A stretch of DNA of 64,000 nucleotides from Curtobacterium sp. 9128 (GTDB lineage Bacteria; Actinomycetota; Actinomycetes; Actinomycetales; Microbacteriaceae): assembly GCF_900086645.1 (NCBI RefSeq), contig NZ_LT576451.1, positions 1,054,001 to 1,118,000 of the forward strand. The letters are read 5' to 3'. Positions 45,378 through 53,224 of the stretch are shown here, piece after piece. How positions within the stretch are numbered: position 1 is the first letter of the stretch; every line of letters starts with the position of its first letter. Under the pieces are notes generated by a model. It ran no database searches. It was given only the letters and a program-made list of their open reading frames with translations, and was not told the origin of the DNA. Both the position numbers and the translations under genes were made by a program.

Positions 45378-46564
45378 GCGCGGTCCGCTCGCGCCTCGGC
45401 CCGGGCGACCTGCTCCGCCTCGGTGTCTTCGGGCTCCGCACCCGTCCGGGCCGCGTGGTGCTCTCGGCGCTCGGGATCGCGATCGGCATCGCGGCGATGA
45501 TCGCCGTCGTCGGGATCTCCTCGTCGAGCAAGGCGAAGCTCGACCAGGTGCTCGACGCGCTCGGCACCAACGTGCTCACCGCCACGAAGGCCCAGGGGTT
45601 CGGCGAGACCCCGCCGCTGCCCGGCACGGCCCTGGAGTCGGTGCTCCGTCAGGACGACGTCGAGGAGGCCGCTGCGGTGGGGACGGTGGCGGACGGACAC
45701 GTCTACCGGAACGCCTACATCCCGGAGCCCGAGACGAAGGGCATCGGTTTGCTCGCCGCGTGGGGTGACGTGCCAGGGGTGCTCGGCGGGGAGTTCGCTT
45801 CCGGACACTGGATCGACGACCGTGCGGACGCGCCGCCGCAGGCCGTGCTCGGCGCGGGCGCGGCGAAGTCGCTCGGGATCGACGTCGTCGGGCCGGGCAC
45901 CCGCGTCTGGATCGGCGGGCAGTGGGTGCAGGTCGTGGGGGTGTTGCAGCCCGTCCAGCTCGCGGAGGACCTCGACCAGCAGGTGTTCGTCCCGCGGGGG
46001 CTCGCGCAGCAGTTGGGGTTCGACGGGGCCCCGACCGCCGTGTACACGCGAGTGGTCCCCGATCGCGTGGAACAGGCACGAGACGTGCTGGCCGGAGCGA
46101 TCCGCCCCGGTGCCCCGCAGGACGTCGGCGTCACGCGGCCGTCCGACGCCCTCGCGGCGAAGAACGCCACCGACGACTCGTTCACCGGACTCCTGGTCGG
46201 CATCGGCGGGGTGGCACTCCTCGTCGGCGGCATCGGTGTCGCGAACACGATGGTGATCACCGTGCTCGAACGACGGGCCGAGGTGGGGGTCCGCCGTGCG
46301 CTGGGCGCCAGGCGGCGGAACATCCGTGACCAGTTCCTCGTGGAGTCGCTGCTGCTGTCCTTCGTCGGCGGCGTCGCCGGTGTGGTGATCGGCGTCGGGG
46401 TGACGGTCGCCTTCGCCCTCTGGCAGGGCTGGCCGGTCGCCGTGCCGCTGTGGGCCGTCGCCGGGGGGCTCGGCGCGACGGTCCTCATCGGCGGGATCTC
46501 CGGGCTCTACCCGGCGGCGCGCGCCGCGCGCATCCCGCCGACGTCGGCGCTGGCGGCTGTCTAG
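45374..46564 (+). CDS. MacB/FtsX-type ABC exporter permease
   Basis: 396 residues with four membrane helices: one near the N-terminus ([21 protein letters not shown]), a long extracytoplasmic MacB_PCD-like domain (about 60-270), then three C-terminal helices ([63 protein letters not shown]). The family ends in [12 protein letters not shown] as here. Last gene of the six-gene two-component/exporter unit; probable role is export or resistance to a peptide or other amphiphile. Confidence 0.94.
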   Translation: MSAVRSRLGPGDLLRLGVFGLRTRPGRVVLSALGIAIGIAAMIAVVGISSSSKAKLDQVLDALGTNVLTATKAQGFGETPPLPGTALESVLRQDDVEEAAAVGTVADGHVYRNAYIPEPETKGIGLLAAWGDVPGVLGGEFASGHWIDDRADAPPQAVLGAGAAKSLGIDVVGPGTRVWIGGQWVQVVGVLQPVQLAEDLDQQVFVPRGLAQQLGFDGAPTAVYTRVVPDRVEQARDVLAGAIRPGAPQDVGVTRPSDALAAKNATDDSFTGLLVGIGGVALLVGGIGVANTMVITVLERRAEVGVRRALGARRRNIRDQFLVESLLLSFVGGVAGVVIGVGVTVAFALWQGWPVAVPLWAVAGGLGATVLIGGISGLYPAARAARIPPTSALAAV

Positions 46565-46570
46565 GGCAGT

Positions 46571-46640
46571 GGACGCGACGGCCTGGAGGCCCGGTGCCGG
46601 TCCGACGGACCGGCACCGGGCCTCCAGGCTGGTCGCGTCC
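46571..46640. terminator. Very long hairpin terminator after exporter operon
   Basis: Outer arms GGACGCGAC / GTCGCGTCC (46571-46579, 46632-46640) and a perfect 24-bp inner stem (46581-46604 against 46606-46629). It lies between the convergent exporter permease and DUF2071 genes and carries the GGCCTCCAGGC core of the repeat family. Confidence 0.85.
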
Positions 46641-46665
46641 GGATCCGTCAGCCGACCCTCCGGGA

Positions 46666-47421
46666 TCAGGCTCCGGGCCAGCGCTCCGTGCCCCACGTCA
46701 CGGGCACGTTCCGCATGAGCAGCACGTCCGAGAACTCGGCGCTGTCGCGGGGGAGTGCGTCGATGAACGACGAGTGCACGCGGTGCGCCCGGGCCGGGGA
46801 GACCCGCCATGCGTCCGTGCGGAGCTCGAGGCCCTCGAGTGCGCCGCGGTGGTCGGGGGACCAGCCGGTGCTCCCAGCGCGGAAGAAGTCGGATGCCTCG
46901 TCCACGTCGCGGAAGACGCTGCTCGTCCAGCGATGCGCCGGGACGCGCTCGACGTCGACGTCGACCTCGGCGTCGGTGGCGTCGAAGCCGACACGGAACC
47001 GCTCCCCGTCCTCGTCGACGTCGAAGCGGGCGTGCTGGTGCACGCCGGGCATCACCCGTCCGCCGAGTGCGACCGGCACCCACGACGCGCTGTAGCGCTT
47101 CGAGATGTACACGCCACGACGAACTCCGGTCGGTCCGTCCCACTCGACGGCGATGCGGTGCGCGGCGTTCTCGGCACCCCACGCGATCCCGCGAGGAACC
47201 CAGCGTGGTCGGAGGCCGGCCATGCGCAGCAGGCAGACGCCGGCGACCGCCGATCCGTCGACGAGCTGCGGGCGGAGGCCGTCCGGCAAGACGCGATGGA
47301 GTGCGGTCGGGTCGACCCGGAAGTTCACCAGGAGCCGACGGTCGATGCGGGCGACGATGCCGGCGCGGGACGGGGTCGTCGTGGTCGGTTTCGTCGACGC
47401 CTTGTGCGCTGCGGTGGTCAC
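46666..47421 (-). CDS. DUF2071-like protein
   Basis: 251 residues. RRLLVNFRVDPTALHRVLPDGLRP followed by GVCLLRM matches the DUF2071 (acetoacetate-decarboxylase-like) family. No membrane segment. Function unknown. GTG 47421 is preferred: a TAGCAT -10 box (47434-47429 on this strand) lies 7 nt upstream, suiting a leaderless message; an open frame continues upstream to an ATG but reads as non-coding. Confidence 0.72.
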   Translation of the reverse strand: MTTAAHKASTKPTTTTPSRAGIVARIDRRLLVNFRVDPTALHRVLPDGLRPQLVDGSAVAGVCLLRMAGLRPRWVPRGIAWGAENAAHRIAVEWDGPTGVRRGVYISKRYSASWVPVALGGRVMPGVHQHARFDVDEDGERFRVGFDATDAEVDVDVERVPAHRWTSSVFRDVDEASDFFRAGSTGWSPDHRGALEGLELRTDAWRVSPARAHRVHSSFIDALPRDSAEFSDVLLMRNVPVTWGTERWPGA

Positions 47422-47576
47422 CCGTCGGATGCTAGCCCCCGCGCGAGGCGAGCGCCAGGGGGTGGAATGGTGCCTGGTCATGACCAGTTCGTCAAGCAAT
47501 CGGCAGGATTCGTTCGATATCCGTCATCCCCCGGAAACATGCGGATCATCGGTCTCCACAGGCAGGAAATCGGAGG

Positions 47577-47634
47577 TTGACAACCCTGCCCCGAGGGTCT
47601 TTCATTGCCATTACGCAACGTCCTTTCATAAAGG
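47577..47634 (+). promoter_or_regulatory. Probable promoter/operator of sugar importer operon
   Basis: TTGACA (47577-47582), 17-nt spacer, TTTCAT (47600-47605). Downstream, TTGCCATTACGCAA is a short dyad, and CCTTTCATAAAGG (47622-47634) is a perfect 5-bp inverted repeat before the GTG start. Either could be a LacI-type operator, but no regulator gene is adjacent. The stretch is AT-richer than its surroundings. Confidence 0.5.
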
Positions 47635-47653
47635 TCGGACCAAGGGAGTCAAC

Positions 47654-48979
47654 GTGACACGCACGCGATTCGCCGCACTCGGTGCGCTCGGCCTGGCGGC
47701 CGCGCTCGCCCTCGCCGGGTGCTCTGCCGGAAGCAACGGAGCTTCCGACAGCGGAACGAAGTCCATCGGCACACCCGATGGCAAGGGCAAGACCCTCAAC
47801 GTCTGGATCATGAACGGCGACCTCAGCCCGAAGATCCTCGACGTCGCCGAGAAGCAGTTCACGAAGGCCACCGGCGCCAAGGTGAAGCTCCAGCTGCAGC
47901 AGTGGGACGGCATCACCACGAAGCTGACCACCGCCCTCGCTCAGAAGGACGCGCCGGACATCGTCGACCTCGGCAACACCCAGGTGCCGGTGTACGCCGC
48001 GACGGGTGGGCTGATGGACCTCAGCCCGTACAAGAAGGAACTGGCCGACGGGCAGACCTGGCTCTCCGGGCTCGAAGGGCCCGCGACCGTCGACGGCAAG
48101 CTCTACGGCGCACCGCTCTTCGCGGGCAACCGTGCGGTCATCTACAACAAGAAGACCTGGGCGGACGCCGGGGTGACCGGGACGCCGAAGTCGTACGAGG
48201 AGCTCACCGCCGACCTCGACAAGGTCAAGGCGAAGAACCCCGCTGCGGACTTCTCGGCGTTCTACATGCCGGGGCAGTACTGGTACGGCGGCCTGCAGTG
48301 GGTGTGGGACGCCGGCGGACAGATCGCCACCGAGAAGGGCGGCAAGTGGACCGGGGCGATCGACTCCGCCGACGCCGTCAAGGGACTGACCGCCTGGAAG
48401 GACTTCCAGAACGCCTACTCGGCGAAGTCCACGCAGGACATCAACACCGACAAGCCGGCCGAGTCCGACGTCTTCGCGCAGGGCAACACCTCCGCGATCC
48501 TCGGTTCGGCGTGGGAGATCGGCTCGATCACCACGGCGAAGCCGGAGCTCAAGGACCAGATCGGCACCTTCGCGATGCCGTCGGCCACCGAGGGCAAGAC
48601 GCAGCCGGTGTTCCTCGGCGGCTCGGACCTCGGCATCCCGTCGAAGTCGGCGAACCAGGACCTCGCGCTGTACTACATGAAGATCCTGACCTCGAAGAAG
48701 TTCCAGCAGGACCAGGTCTTCGGCGTCGACGGGTGGGAGCCGAACTCCACGCAGCTGCTCGACTCGGTGGCGGCAGACGTGGACGAGCTCCACAAGCCGT
48801 ACTTCGCCGCAGCCGGCACGAGCCGCCCGACCCCGGCGACGCCCGGGTGGGCGACCATCGAGGGTGACGCGTCCTTCCAGTCGATGTTCGCGGACATCGC
48901 GACGGGCCGGAAGACGCCGGAGGAATCCGCGAAGGACTTCTCGAAGCACCTCACCTCGGCGCTCAACGCGAGTCTGTAG
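47654..48979 (+). CDS. Sugar ABC transporter substrate-binding lipoprotein
   Basis: 441 residues, MalE-like (extracellular solute-binding family 1). Signal with lipobox LALAGC near residue 20. NVWIMNGDLSPKILDVAEKQF, DIVDLGNTQVPVYAATGGLMDL and GSAWEIGSITTAKPEL are typical family segments. It captures an oligosaccharide and delivers it to the two permeases that follow; no dedicated ATPase is encoded here, so a shared MsiK-like ATPase is expected. Start GTG 47654 after AAGGGAG. Confidence 0.93.
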   Translation: MTRTRFAALGALGLAAALALAGCSAGSNGASDSGTKSIGTPDGKGKTLNVWIMNGDLSPKILDVAEKQFTKATGAKVKLQLQQWDGITTKLTTALAQKDAPDIVDLGNTQVPVYAATGGLMDLSPYKKELADGQTWLSGLEGPATVDGKLYGAPLFAGNRAVIYNKKTWADAGVTGTPKSYEELTADLDKVKAKNPAADFSAFYMPGQYWYGGLQWVWDAGGQIATEKGGKWTGAIDSADAVKGLTAWKDFQNAYSAKSTQDINTDKPAESDVFAQGNTSAILGSAWEIGSITTAKPELKDQIGTFAMPSATEGKTQPVFLGGSDLGIPSKSANQDLALYYMKILTSKKFQQDQVFGVDGWEPNSTQLLDSVAADVDELHKPYFAAAGTSRPTPATPGWATIEGDASFQSMFADIATGRKTPEESAKDFSKHLTSALNASL

Positions 48980-48982
48980 TCG

Positions 48983-50020
48983 ATGACCTCGACCGCTGAC
49001 ACGGCGACCGGCTCGGCACCTGCCGGGCCGGTCGCCGGCGCCGGGCAACCGCCCGTCGCCGGCCGGGTCCCCGGGTCCGGCCGGACCGGACGGTCCGGCC
49101 GCCCGCCCCGCCCCCGTCGTCGCTCCGTGGGCGCCTCGCGTGCGCCCCTCGTGCTGCTCGCACCGGCCGCGGTGCTCCTGCTGGCGCTCGTCGTCTACCC
49201 GCTCGTCCGGCTCATCGTCATCTCCTTCCAGGAGTACGGCCTGCGGGCGATCTTCACCGGGCAGGCCGGGTTCGCCGGTCTCACGAACTACACGAACGTC
49301 CTCACCGACGGCAGCTTCTGGCCGGTCATCCTGCGGACGATCGCCGTCACCGCGTCGATGGTGATCGGCACGCTCGTCATCGGGATGGGGGTGTCGCAGC
49401 TGCTCACGCGGCTCGGGGTCGCGATGCGGACGATCGTCAGCGTCGTGCTCGTCCTGGCGTGGGCGATGCCGAACGTCGCCTCGAGCCTGGTCTGGCAGTG
49501 GCTGTTCCAGCCCTTCTACGGCGTGCTGAACTGGCTGATCACGCAGATGCGGGTCTTCGGCGACCACACCCAGGACAACTGGGCGTCGCACCCGGGACAG
49601 GCGTACACGATCGTCCTGACCCTGGTGATCTGGCAGGCGGTGCCGTTCGTCGCCCTGACGCTCTACGCGGCACAGTCGCAGATCGCGCCGGAGTACTACG
49701 AAGCCGGGTCGCTCGACGGCGCCTCGGCGTGGGCCATGTACCGCGCGATCACGCTGCCGGCACTCGCCCCGACGCTGCTCCTCGTGACGATCCTCTCGGT
49801 GATCTGGGACTTCAACGTGTTCAACCAGATCTGGCTCCTCACCAGGGGCGGTCCTGAGGACGCGACGCTCACGCTCGGCGTCTGGACCTTCGTGAAGTCC
49901 TTCGTCTCGAACGCCTACGGGCAGGGCGCGGCGATCGCGGTCATCTCGACGGCGATCCTCGGCGTGCTCACCAGCTACTACATCCGCCGGCTCATCCGGA
50001 GCGGGGAGGAAGACCTGTGA
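48983..50020 (+). CDS. Sugar ABC transporter permease (MalF-like)
   Basis: 345 residues with six membrane helices after a Pro/Arg-rich cytoplasmic tail of about 50 residues (an unusually long lead). The EAA loop is EYYEAGSLDGASAWAMYRAITLPAL, with the conserved Gly at about residue 245. It starts 3 nt after the binding-protein stop and overlaps the next permease (GTGA). Confidence 0.95.
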   Translation: MTSTADTATGSAPAGPVAGAGQPPVAGRVPGSGRTGRSGRPPRPRRRSVGASRAPLVLLAPAAVLLLALVVYPLVRLIVISFQEYGLRAIFTGQAGFAGLTNYTNVLTDGSFWPVILRTIAVTASMVIGTLVIGMGVSQLLTRLGVAMRTIVSVVLVLAWAMPNVASSLVWQWLFQPFYGVLNWLITQMRVFGDHTQDNWASHPGQAYTIVLTLVIWQAVPFVALTLYAAQSQIAPEYYEAGSLDGASAWAMYRAITLPALAPTLLLVTILSVIWDFNVFNQIWLLTRGGPEDATLTLGVWTFVKSFVSNAYGQGAAIAVISTAILGVLTSYYIRRLIRSGEEDL

Positions 50021-50886
50021 CGGCTCCAGCTGTTCGACCCGAAGCGCGCCAGGTGCGCCAGGGCAAGCGGAAGCCCCGCGTGCTCGCCAACACCATCGCA
50101 GTGGTGTTCTGCCTGGTGTGGGTGTTCCCGATCTACTGGATGCTGAACACCGCGTTCAAGCCAGCGGACGAGGTCACCACCCTCACGCCGATCTGGGCAC
50201 CCATCCACCCGACGATCGAGAACTTCACCAGGGCACTCACGCAAGAGGGCTTCCTGGGCTACCTCCGGAACTCCGCGATCGTCGTGGTGGCCGCGGTGCT
50301 GCTGTCGATCGTCGTCGGCTTCCTGGCGTCGGCGGCGCTGTCCCGGTTCCGGTTCAAGGGGCGCCGGGCCATCCTCGTGGGCATCCTCTTCGTGCAGATG
50401 ATCCCGTCGGGCGCGCTGCTCATCCCGCTGTTCCTGTCGTTCCAGTCCCTCGGGCTGCTCAACAGCTACATCGGGCTGATCCTGGCCTACGTCGCGAGCG
50501 TGCTGCCGTTCTCGATCTGGGTCATGCGCGGCTTCTTCGTCGCGGTCCCGGTGGAGATCGAAGAGGCGGCGAAGACCGACGGCGCGGGCACCTTCCGCAT
50601 CCTGTGGAGCGTGCTGTTCCCGCTGGTGATGCCCGGGGTCATCGCGACGAGCGTGTTCGCGTTCATCGCTGCGTGGAACGACTACCTGACCGCCTACGTG
50701 ATGCTCAAGGACCAGTCGATGTACACGCTGCCGGTCTGGCTCGCGGGCTTCTCGACGAACAAGGGGACGGACTTCGGCGGGCTCATGGCGGCGAGCGTGC
50801 TGTTCAGCCTGCCGGTCGTGGTGTTCTTCCTCATCGTGCAGCGTCGCCTGGTCAGCGGCATGACGGCCGGCGCTGTGAAGGGGTAA
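50017..50886 (+). CDS. Sugar ABC transporter permease (MalG-like)
   Basis: 289 residues, six membrane helices, EAA loop EIEEAAKTDGAGTFRILWSVLFPL and a C-terminal LVSGMTAGAVKG that is typical of MalG/carbohydrate permeases. Forms the channel with the preceding protein. Last gene of the importer; the palindrome at 50900 follows the stop and may terminate it. Confidence 0.95.
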   Translation: MTAPAVRPEARQVRQGKRKPRVLANTIAVVFCLVWVFPIYWMLNTAFKPADEVTTLTPIWAPIHPTIENFTRALTQEGFLGYLRNSAIVVVAAVLLSIVVGFLASAALSRFRFKGRRAILVGILFVQMIPSGALLIPLFLSFQSLGLLNSYIGLILAYVASVLPFSIWVMRGFFVAVPVEIEEAAKTDGAGTFRILWSVLFPLVMPGVIATSVFAFIAAWNDYLTAYVMLKDQSMYTLPVWLAGFSTNKGTDFGGLMAASVLFSLPVVVFFLIVQRRLVSGMTAGAVKG

Positions 50887-51250
50887 CGCCGGACGTGACG
50901 GACGGGAGGCTCGGTGCCAGCTGGCACCGAGCCTCCCGTCCGAGCCTCCCGTCCGTCGTTCGTGTCCGTCGTTCCTGTTCTCGTTCGTCGTTCGTCGTTC
51001 CTGTTCTCGCTCGTCGTTCGTCGTTCCTGTTCTCGCTCTCGCTCTCGGTCTCGGTCGGCGACCGGTCACGACTCCCCGTCCGTGATTGCCGAGCGGTCGA
51101 AGATCGTCGGCCGTGCGGCCCTGGGGCGACGATTCTCGTCCAGTCGTCCGAACTGAGCGGTGTGTTGTGACCGGCCGGGAGCGGGAGCGGGAGCGGGAGC
51201 GGGAGCGGGAGCGGGAGCGGGAGCGGGAGCGGGAGCACGCGCACGCGCAC
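50887..51250. repeat. Repeated intergenic element A (upstream of fru operon)
   Basis: About 360 nt without a credible gene. In order: a perfect 42-nt palindrome with no loop (50900-50941), a second GAGCCTCCCGTCCG (50942-50955), a 26-nt tandem (50970-51021, third partial copy to about 51048), a hairpin region around 51085-51137, a block 51126-51180 that is about 80 percent identical to 55475-55529, and ten copies of GGGAGC (51177-51236). Same order as element B at 55351. The palindrome can terminate the MalG transcript. Confidence 0.85.
51177..51236 (+). repeat. Hexanucleotide array (GGGAGC)10
   Basis: Ten uninterrupted copies of GGGAGC, followed by GC/ACGC alternation. Such arrays change copy number by slippage. 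It ends about 40 nt before the fruR promoter region. Confidence 0.95.
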
Positions 51251-51277
51251 GCCTGCGGGTGTGTGGGATCGAAGACG

Positions 51278-51296
51278 AAACACTTGCGTTTGTGTT
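51278..51296. promoter_or_regulatory. Candidate FruR operator
   Basis: AACAC-N8-GTGTT dyad (51279-51283 and 51292-51296) about 50 nt before the fruR start, in an AT-richer stretch that should contain the promoter. DeoR-family FruR proteins autoregulate fru operons, so a dyad here is expected. Boxes -35 and -10 are not clear to me. Confidence 0.4.
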
Positions 51297-51346
51297 GGGT
51301 ATGGACGTACAGTTCCTGAAACCAACGCGAACGAAGGAGTTCGGTC

Positions 51347-52135
51347 ATGTACGCAACCGAGCGGCACGATGCGATCGCCGCCGAGCTGCAGTCGGCAGGG
51401 CGGGTCTCCGTCGCCGACCTCGCCGAGCACTTCGACGTCACGACCGAGACCGTCCGGCGGGACCTCGACGCGCTCGAGTCGGCAGGGGTCCTCCGCCGGG
51501 TACACGGGGGAGCGGTCCCGGTCGGACGCTCCAGCGTGGTCGAACTCAGCGTCGCCGAGCGGGAGGGGCAGCACGGGTCCGCCAAGTCCGCGATCGCCCG
51601 GGCCGCGATGCGCCTCGTGCCGCCGACCTTCACCGGGTCCATCGCCCTCGACGCTGGCACGACCTGCGCCGCTGTCGCGACCGAACTCGCACGGTGGGAG
51701 CCCGCGGAGTCCGGCGCGACGATCACCGTCATCACGAACTCCGTCCCCATCGCCGCGACCCTGCAGCACAGCGAGCACGTCGAGCTGCACCTGCTCGGCG
51801 GCCGCGTGCGCGGGGTGACGAGCGCCGCGGTCGGGACCGCCACCGTCGAGCAGATCGGCGCGCTGCGTCCCGACATCGCCTTCGTCGGTACGAACGGGCT
51901 CTCCGCCGGGTTCGGACTGAGCACCCCGGACGAGTACGAGGCCGCCGTGAAGGCCGCGTACGTGCTCGCCGCACGGCGGAGCGTCGTCCTCGCGGATGCC
52001 GCGAAGCACGGCGTCGAGGCGCTCATGCGGTTCGCCCGGCTCGACGAGGTCGACACGATCGTCACCGACGAGCAGCCCCCGGCCGACCTCGCCGGAGCGC
52101 TCACCGACGCCGACGTCGAGGTGGTCGTGGCATGA
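51347..52135 (+). CDS. fruR: DeoR-family fructose operon regulator
   Basis: 262 residues. N-terminal DeoR helix-turn-helix (HDAIAAELQSAGRVSVADLAEHFDVTTETVRRDL), signature LRRVHGGAVP, and a C-terminal sugar-phosphate sensor domain (GSIALDAGTTCAAVATEL). Its position before fruK and fruA makes it the likely fructose-1-phosphate-responsive repressor. ATG 51347 with AAGGAG; ATGA overlap with fruK. Confidence 0.92.
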   Translation: MYATERHDAIAAELQSAGRVSVADLAEHFDVTTETVRRDLDALESAGVLRRVHGGAVPVGRSSVVELSVAEREGQHGSAKSAIARAAMRLVPPTFTGSIALDAGTTCAAVATELARWEPAESGATITVITNSVPIAATLQHSEHVELHLLGGRVRGVTSAAVGTATVEQIGALRPDIAFVGTNGLSAGFGLSTPDEYEAAVKAAYVLAARRSVVLADAAKHGVEALMRFARLDEVDTIVTDEQPPADLAGALTDADVEVVVA

Positions 52136-53133
52136 ACGAGTCCAGCACGCGCATCGTCACGGTGACGCCGAACCCGTCGCTCGACCGCACGATCGAGCTC
52201 GCCGGTGAACTGCAGCGCGGTTCGGTGCAGCGCGCCACCCGGTCGACCGCGGAGCCGGGCGGCAAGGGCGTCAACGTCTCCCGTGTCGTCGTCGCCAGCG
52301 GCGGGGACACGATCGCCGTCCTGCCCGGGGACGAGCTCGACCCGGTCCTGCTCGGCCTCGCCACCCGCGGCATCCCGACCGCCGCGCTGCCGATCGGCGC
52401 ACCGCTGCGGTCCAACGTCACCGTCACCGAGCCGACCGGGACGACCACGAAGCTCAACGAGCCCGGGCCGTCCCTCGCCGGACGCCTCGACGAGCTCGCG
52501 GCGCTGGTCGCCGACACCGCGGACGCGACCGCCACCGGACCCCGTGCCCGGTGGGTCGTCCTCGCCGGATCGCTCCCGCCCGGTCTGCCGGACGACGCGC
52601 TCGCCGTCCTCGTGCGGGCCGTCCGCGAGCGGCACGGCGACGACGTCCGGATCGCCGTCGACTCGTCCGGCGTGCCGTTCACCGCGCTGCTGCAGTCCGG
52701 CGAGCGGATCGACCTGGTCAAGCCGAACGCCGAGGAGCTCGCCGAGGTCGTCGGCGGGGATCCGGACGAGTACGAACGCGACCACGAGCTCGCGGCAGCG
52801 GCAGCCGAACGGCTCCGCGACCGTGGCGTGGACACCGTCCTGCTCACCCTCGGCAGCGCCGGCGCGATCCTGATCGGGCCGGAGGGCTCGTTCGCCGCGG
52901 CGGCACCCCGGATCGTCGCCCGCTCGACGGTGGGCGCGGGTGACTCCTCCTTGGCTGGTTACCTGCTCGCCGAGGTCGCCGGTCGGCCGCCGGAGGAGCG
53001 GCTCGCACAGGCGGTCGCGACGGGGGCCGCGGCAGCCGCGCTCCCGGGCAGCGACGTCCCGGCGCTCGACCACACCGACCCGGGTGCCGTCACGGTCACC
53101 CGCCTCCGTCAGACAGCGGCACCCGCCGCCTGA
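52132..53133 (+). CDS. fruK: 1-phosphofructokinase
   Basis: 333 residues, PfkB/ribokinase fold. N-terminal signature VTVTPNPSLDRTIEL, substrate motif GGKGVNVSRV, and the ATP/catalytic motif STVGAGDSSLAGYL with base Asp271. Converts fructose-1-phosphate from the PTS to fructose-1,6-bisphosphate. The insert TDATATGPRARW near residue 135 is typical of actinobacterial forms. ATG 52132 sits inside the fruR stop. Confidence 0.94.
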   Translation: MNESSTRIVTVTPNPSLDRTIELAGELQRGSVQRATRSTAEPGGKGVNVSRVVVASGGDTIAVLPGDELDPVLLGLATRGIPTAALPIGAPLRSNVTVTEPTGTTTKLNEPGPSLAGRLDELAALVADTADATATGPRARWVVLAGSLPPGLPDDALAVLVRAVRERHGDDVRIAVDSSGVPFTALLQSGERIDLVKPNAEELAEVVGGDPDEYERDHELAAAAAERLRDRGVDTVLLTLGSAGAILIGPEGSFAAAAPRIVARSTVGAGDSSLAGYLLAEVAGRPPEERLAQAVATGAAAAALPGSDVPALDHTDPGAVTVTRLRQTAAPAA

Positions 53134-53224
53134 CCGCCCCGCCGCACCACATCACCGCCAACAGCACCGCTACCCGAACCTCAGCGAACCCCAGCGCCAC
53201 CGCGCCACTGCAAAGGAGCACACC

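Noticed and set aside
50887-51250. Tandem repeats as a possible CRISPR array
   Set aside because: Units are 6 or 26 nt in direct contiguity with no unique spacers, and no cas genes are present.
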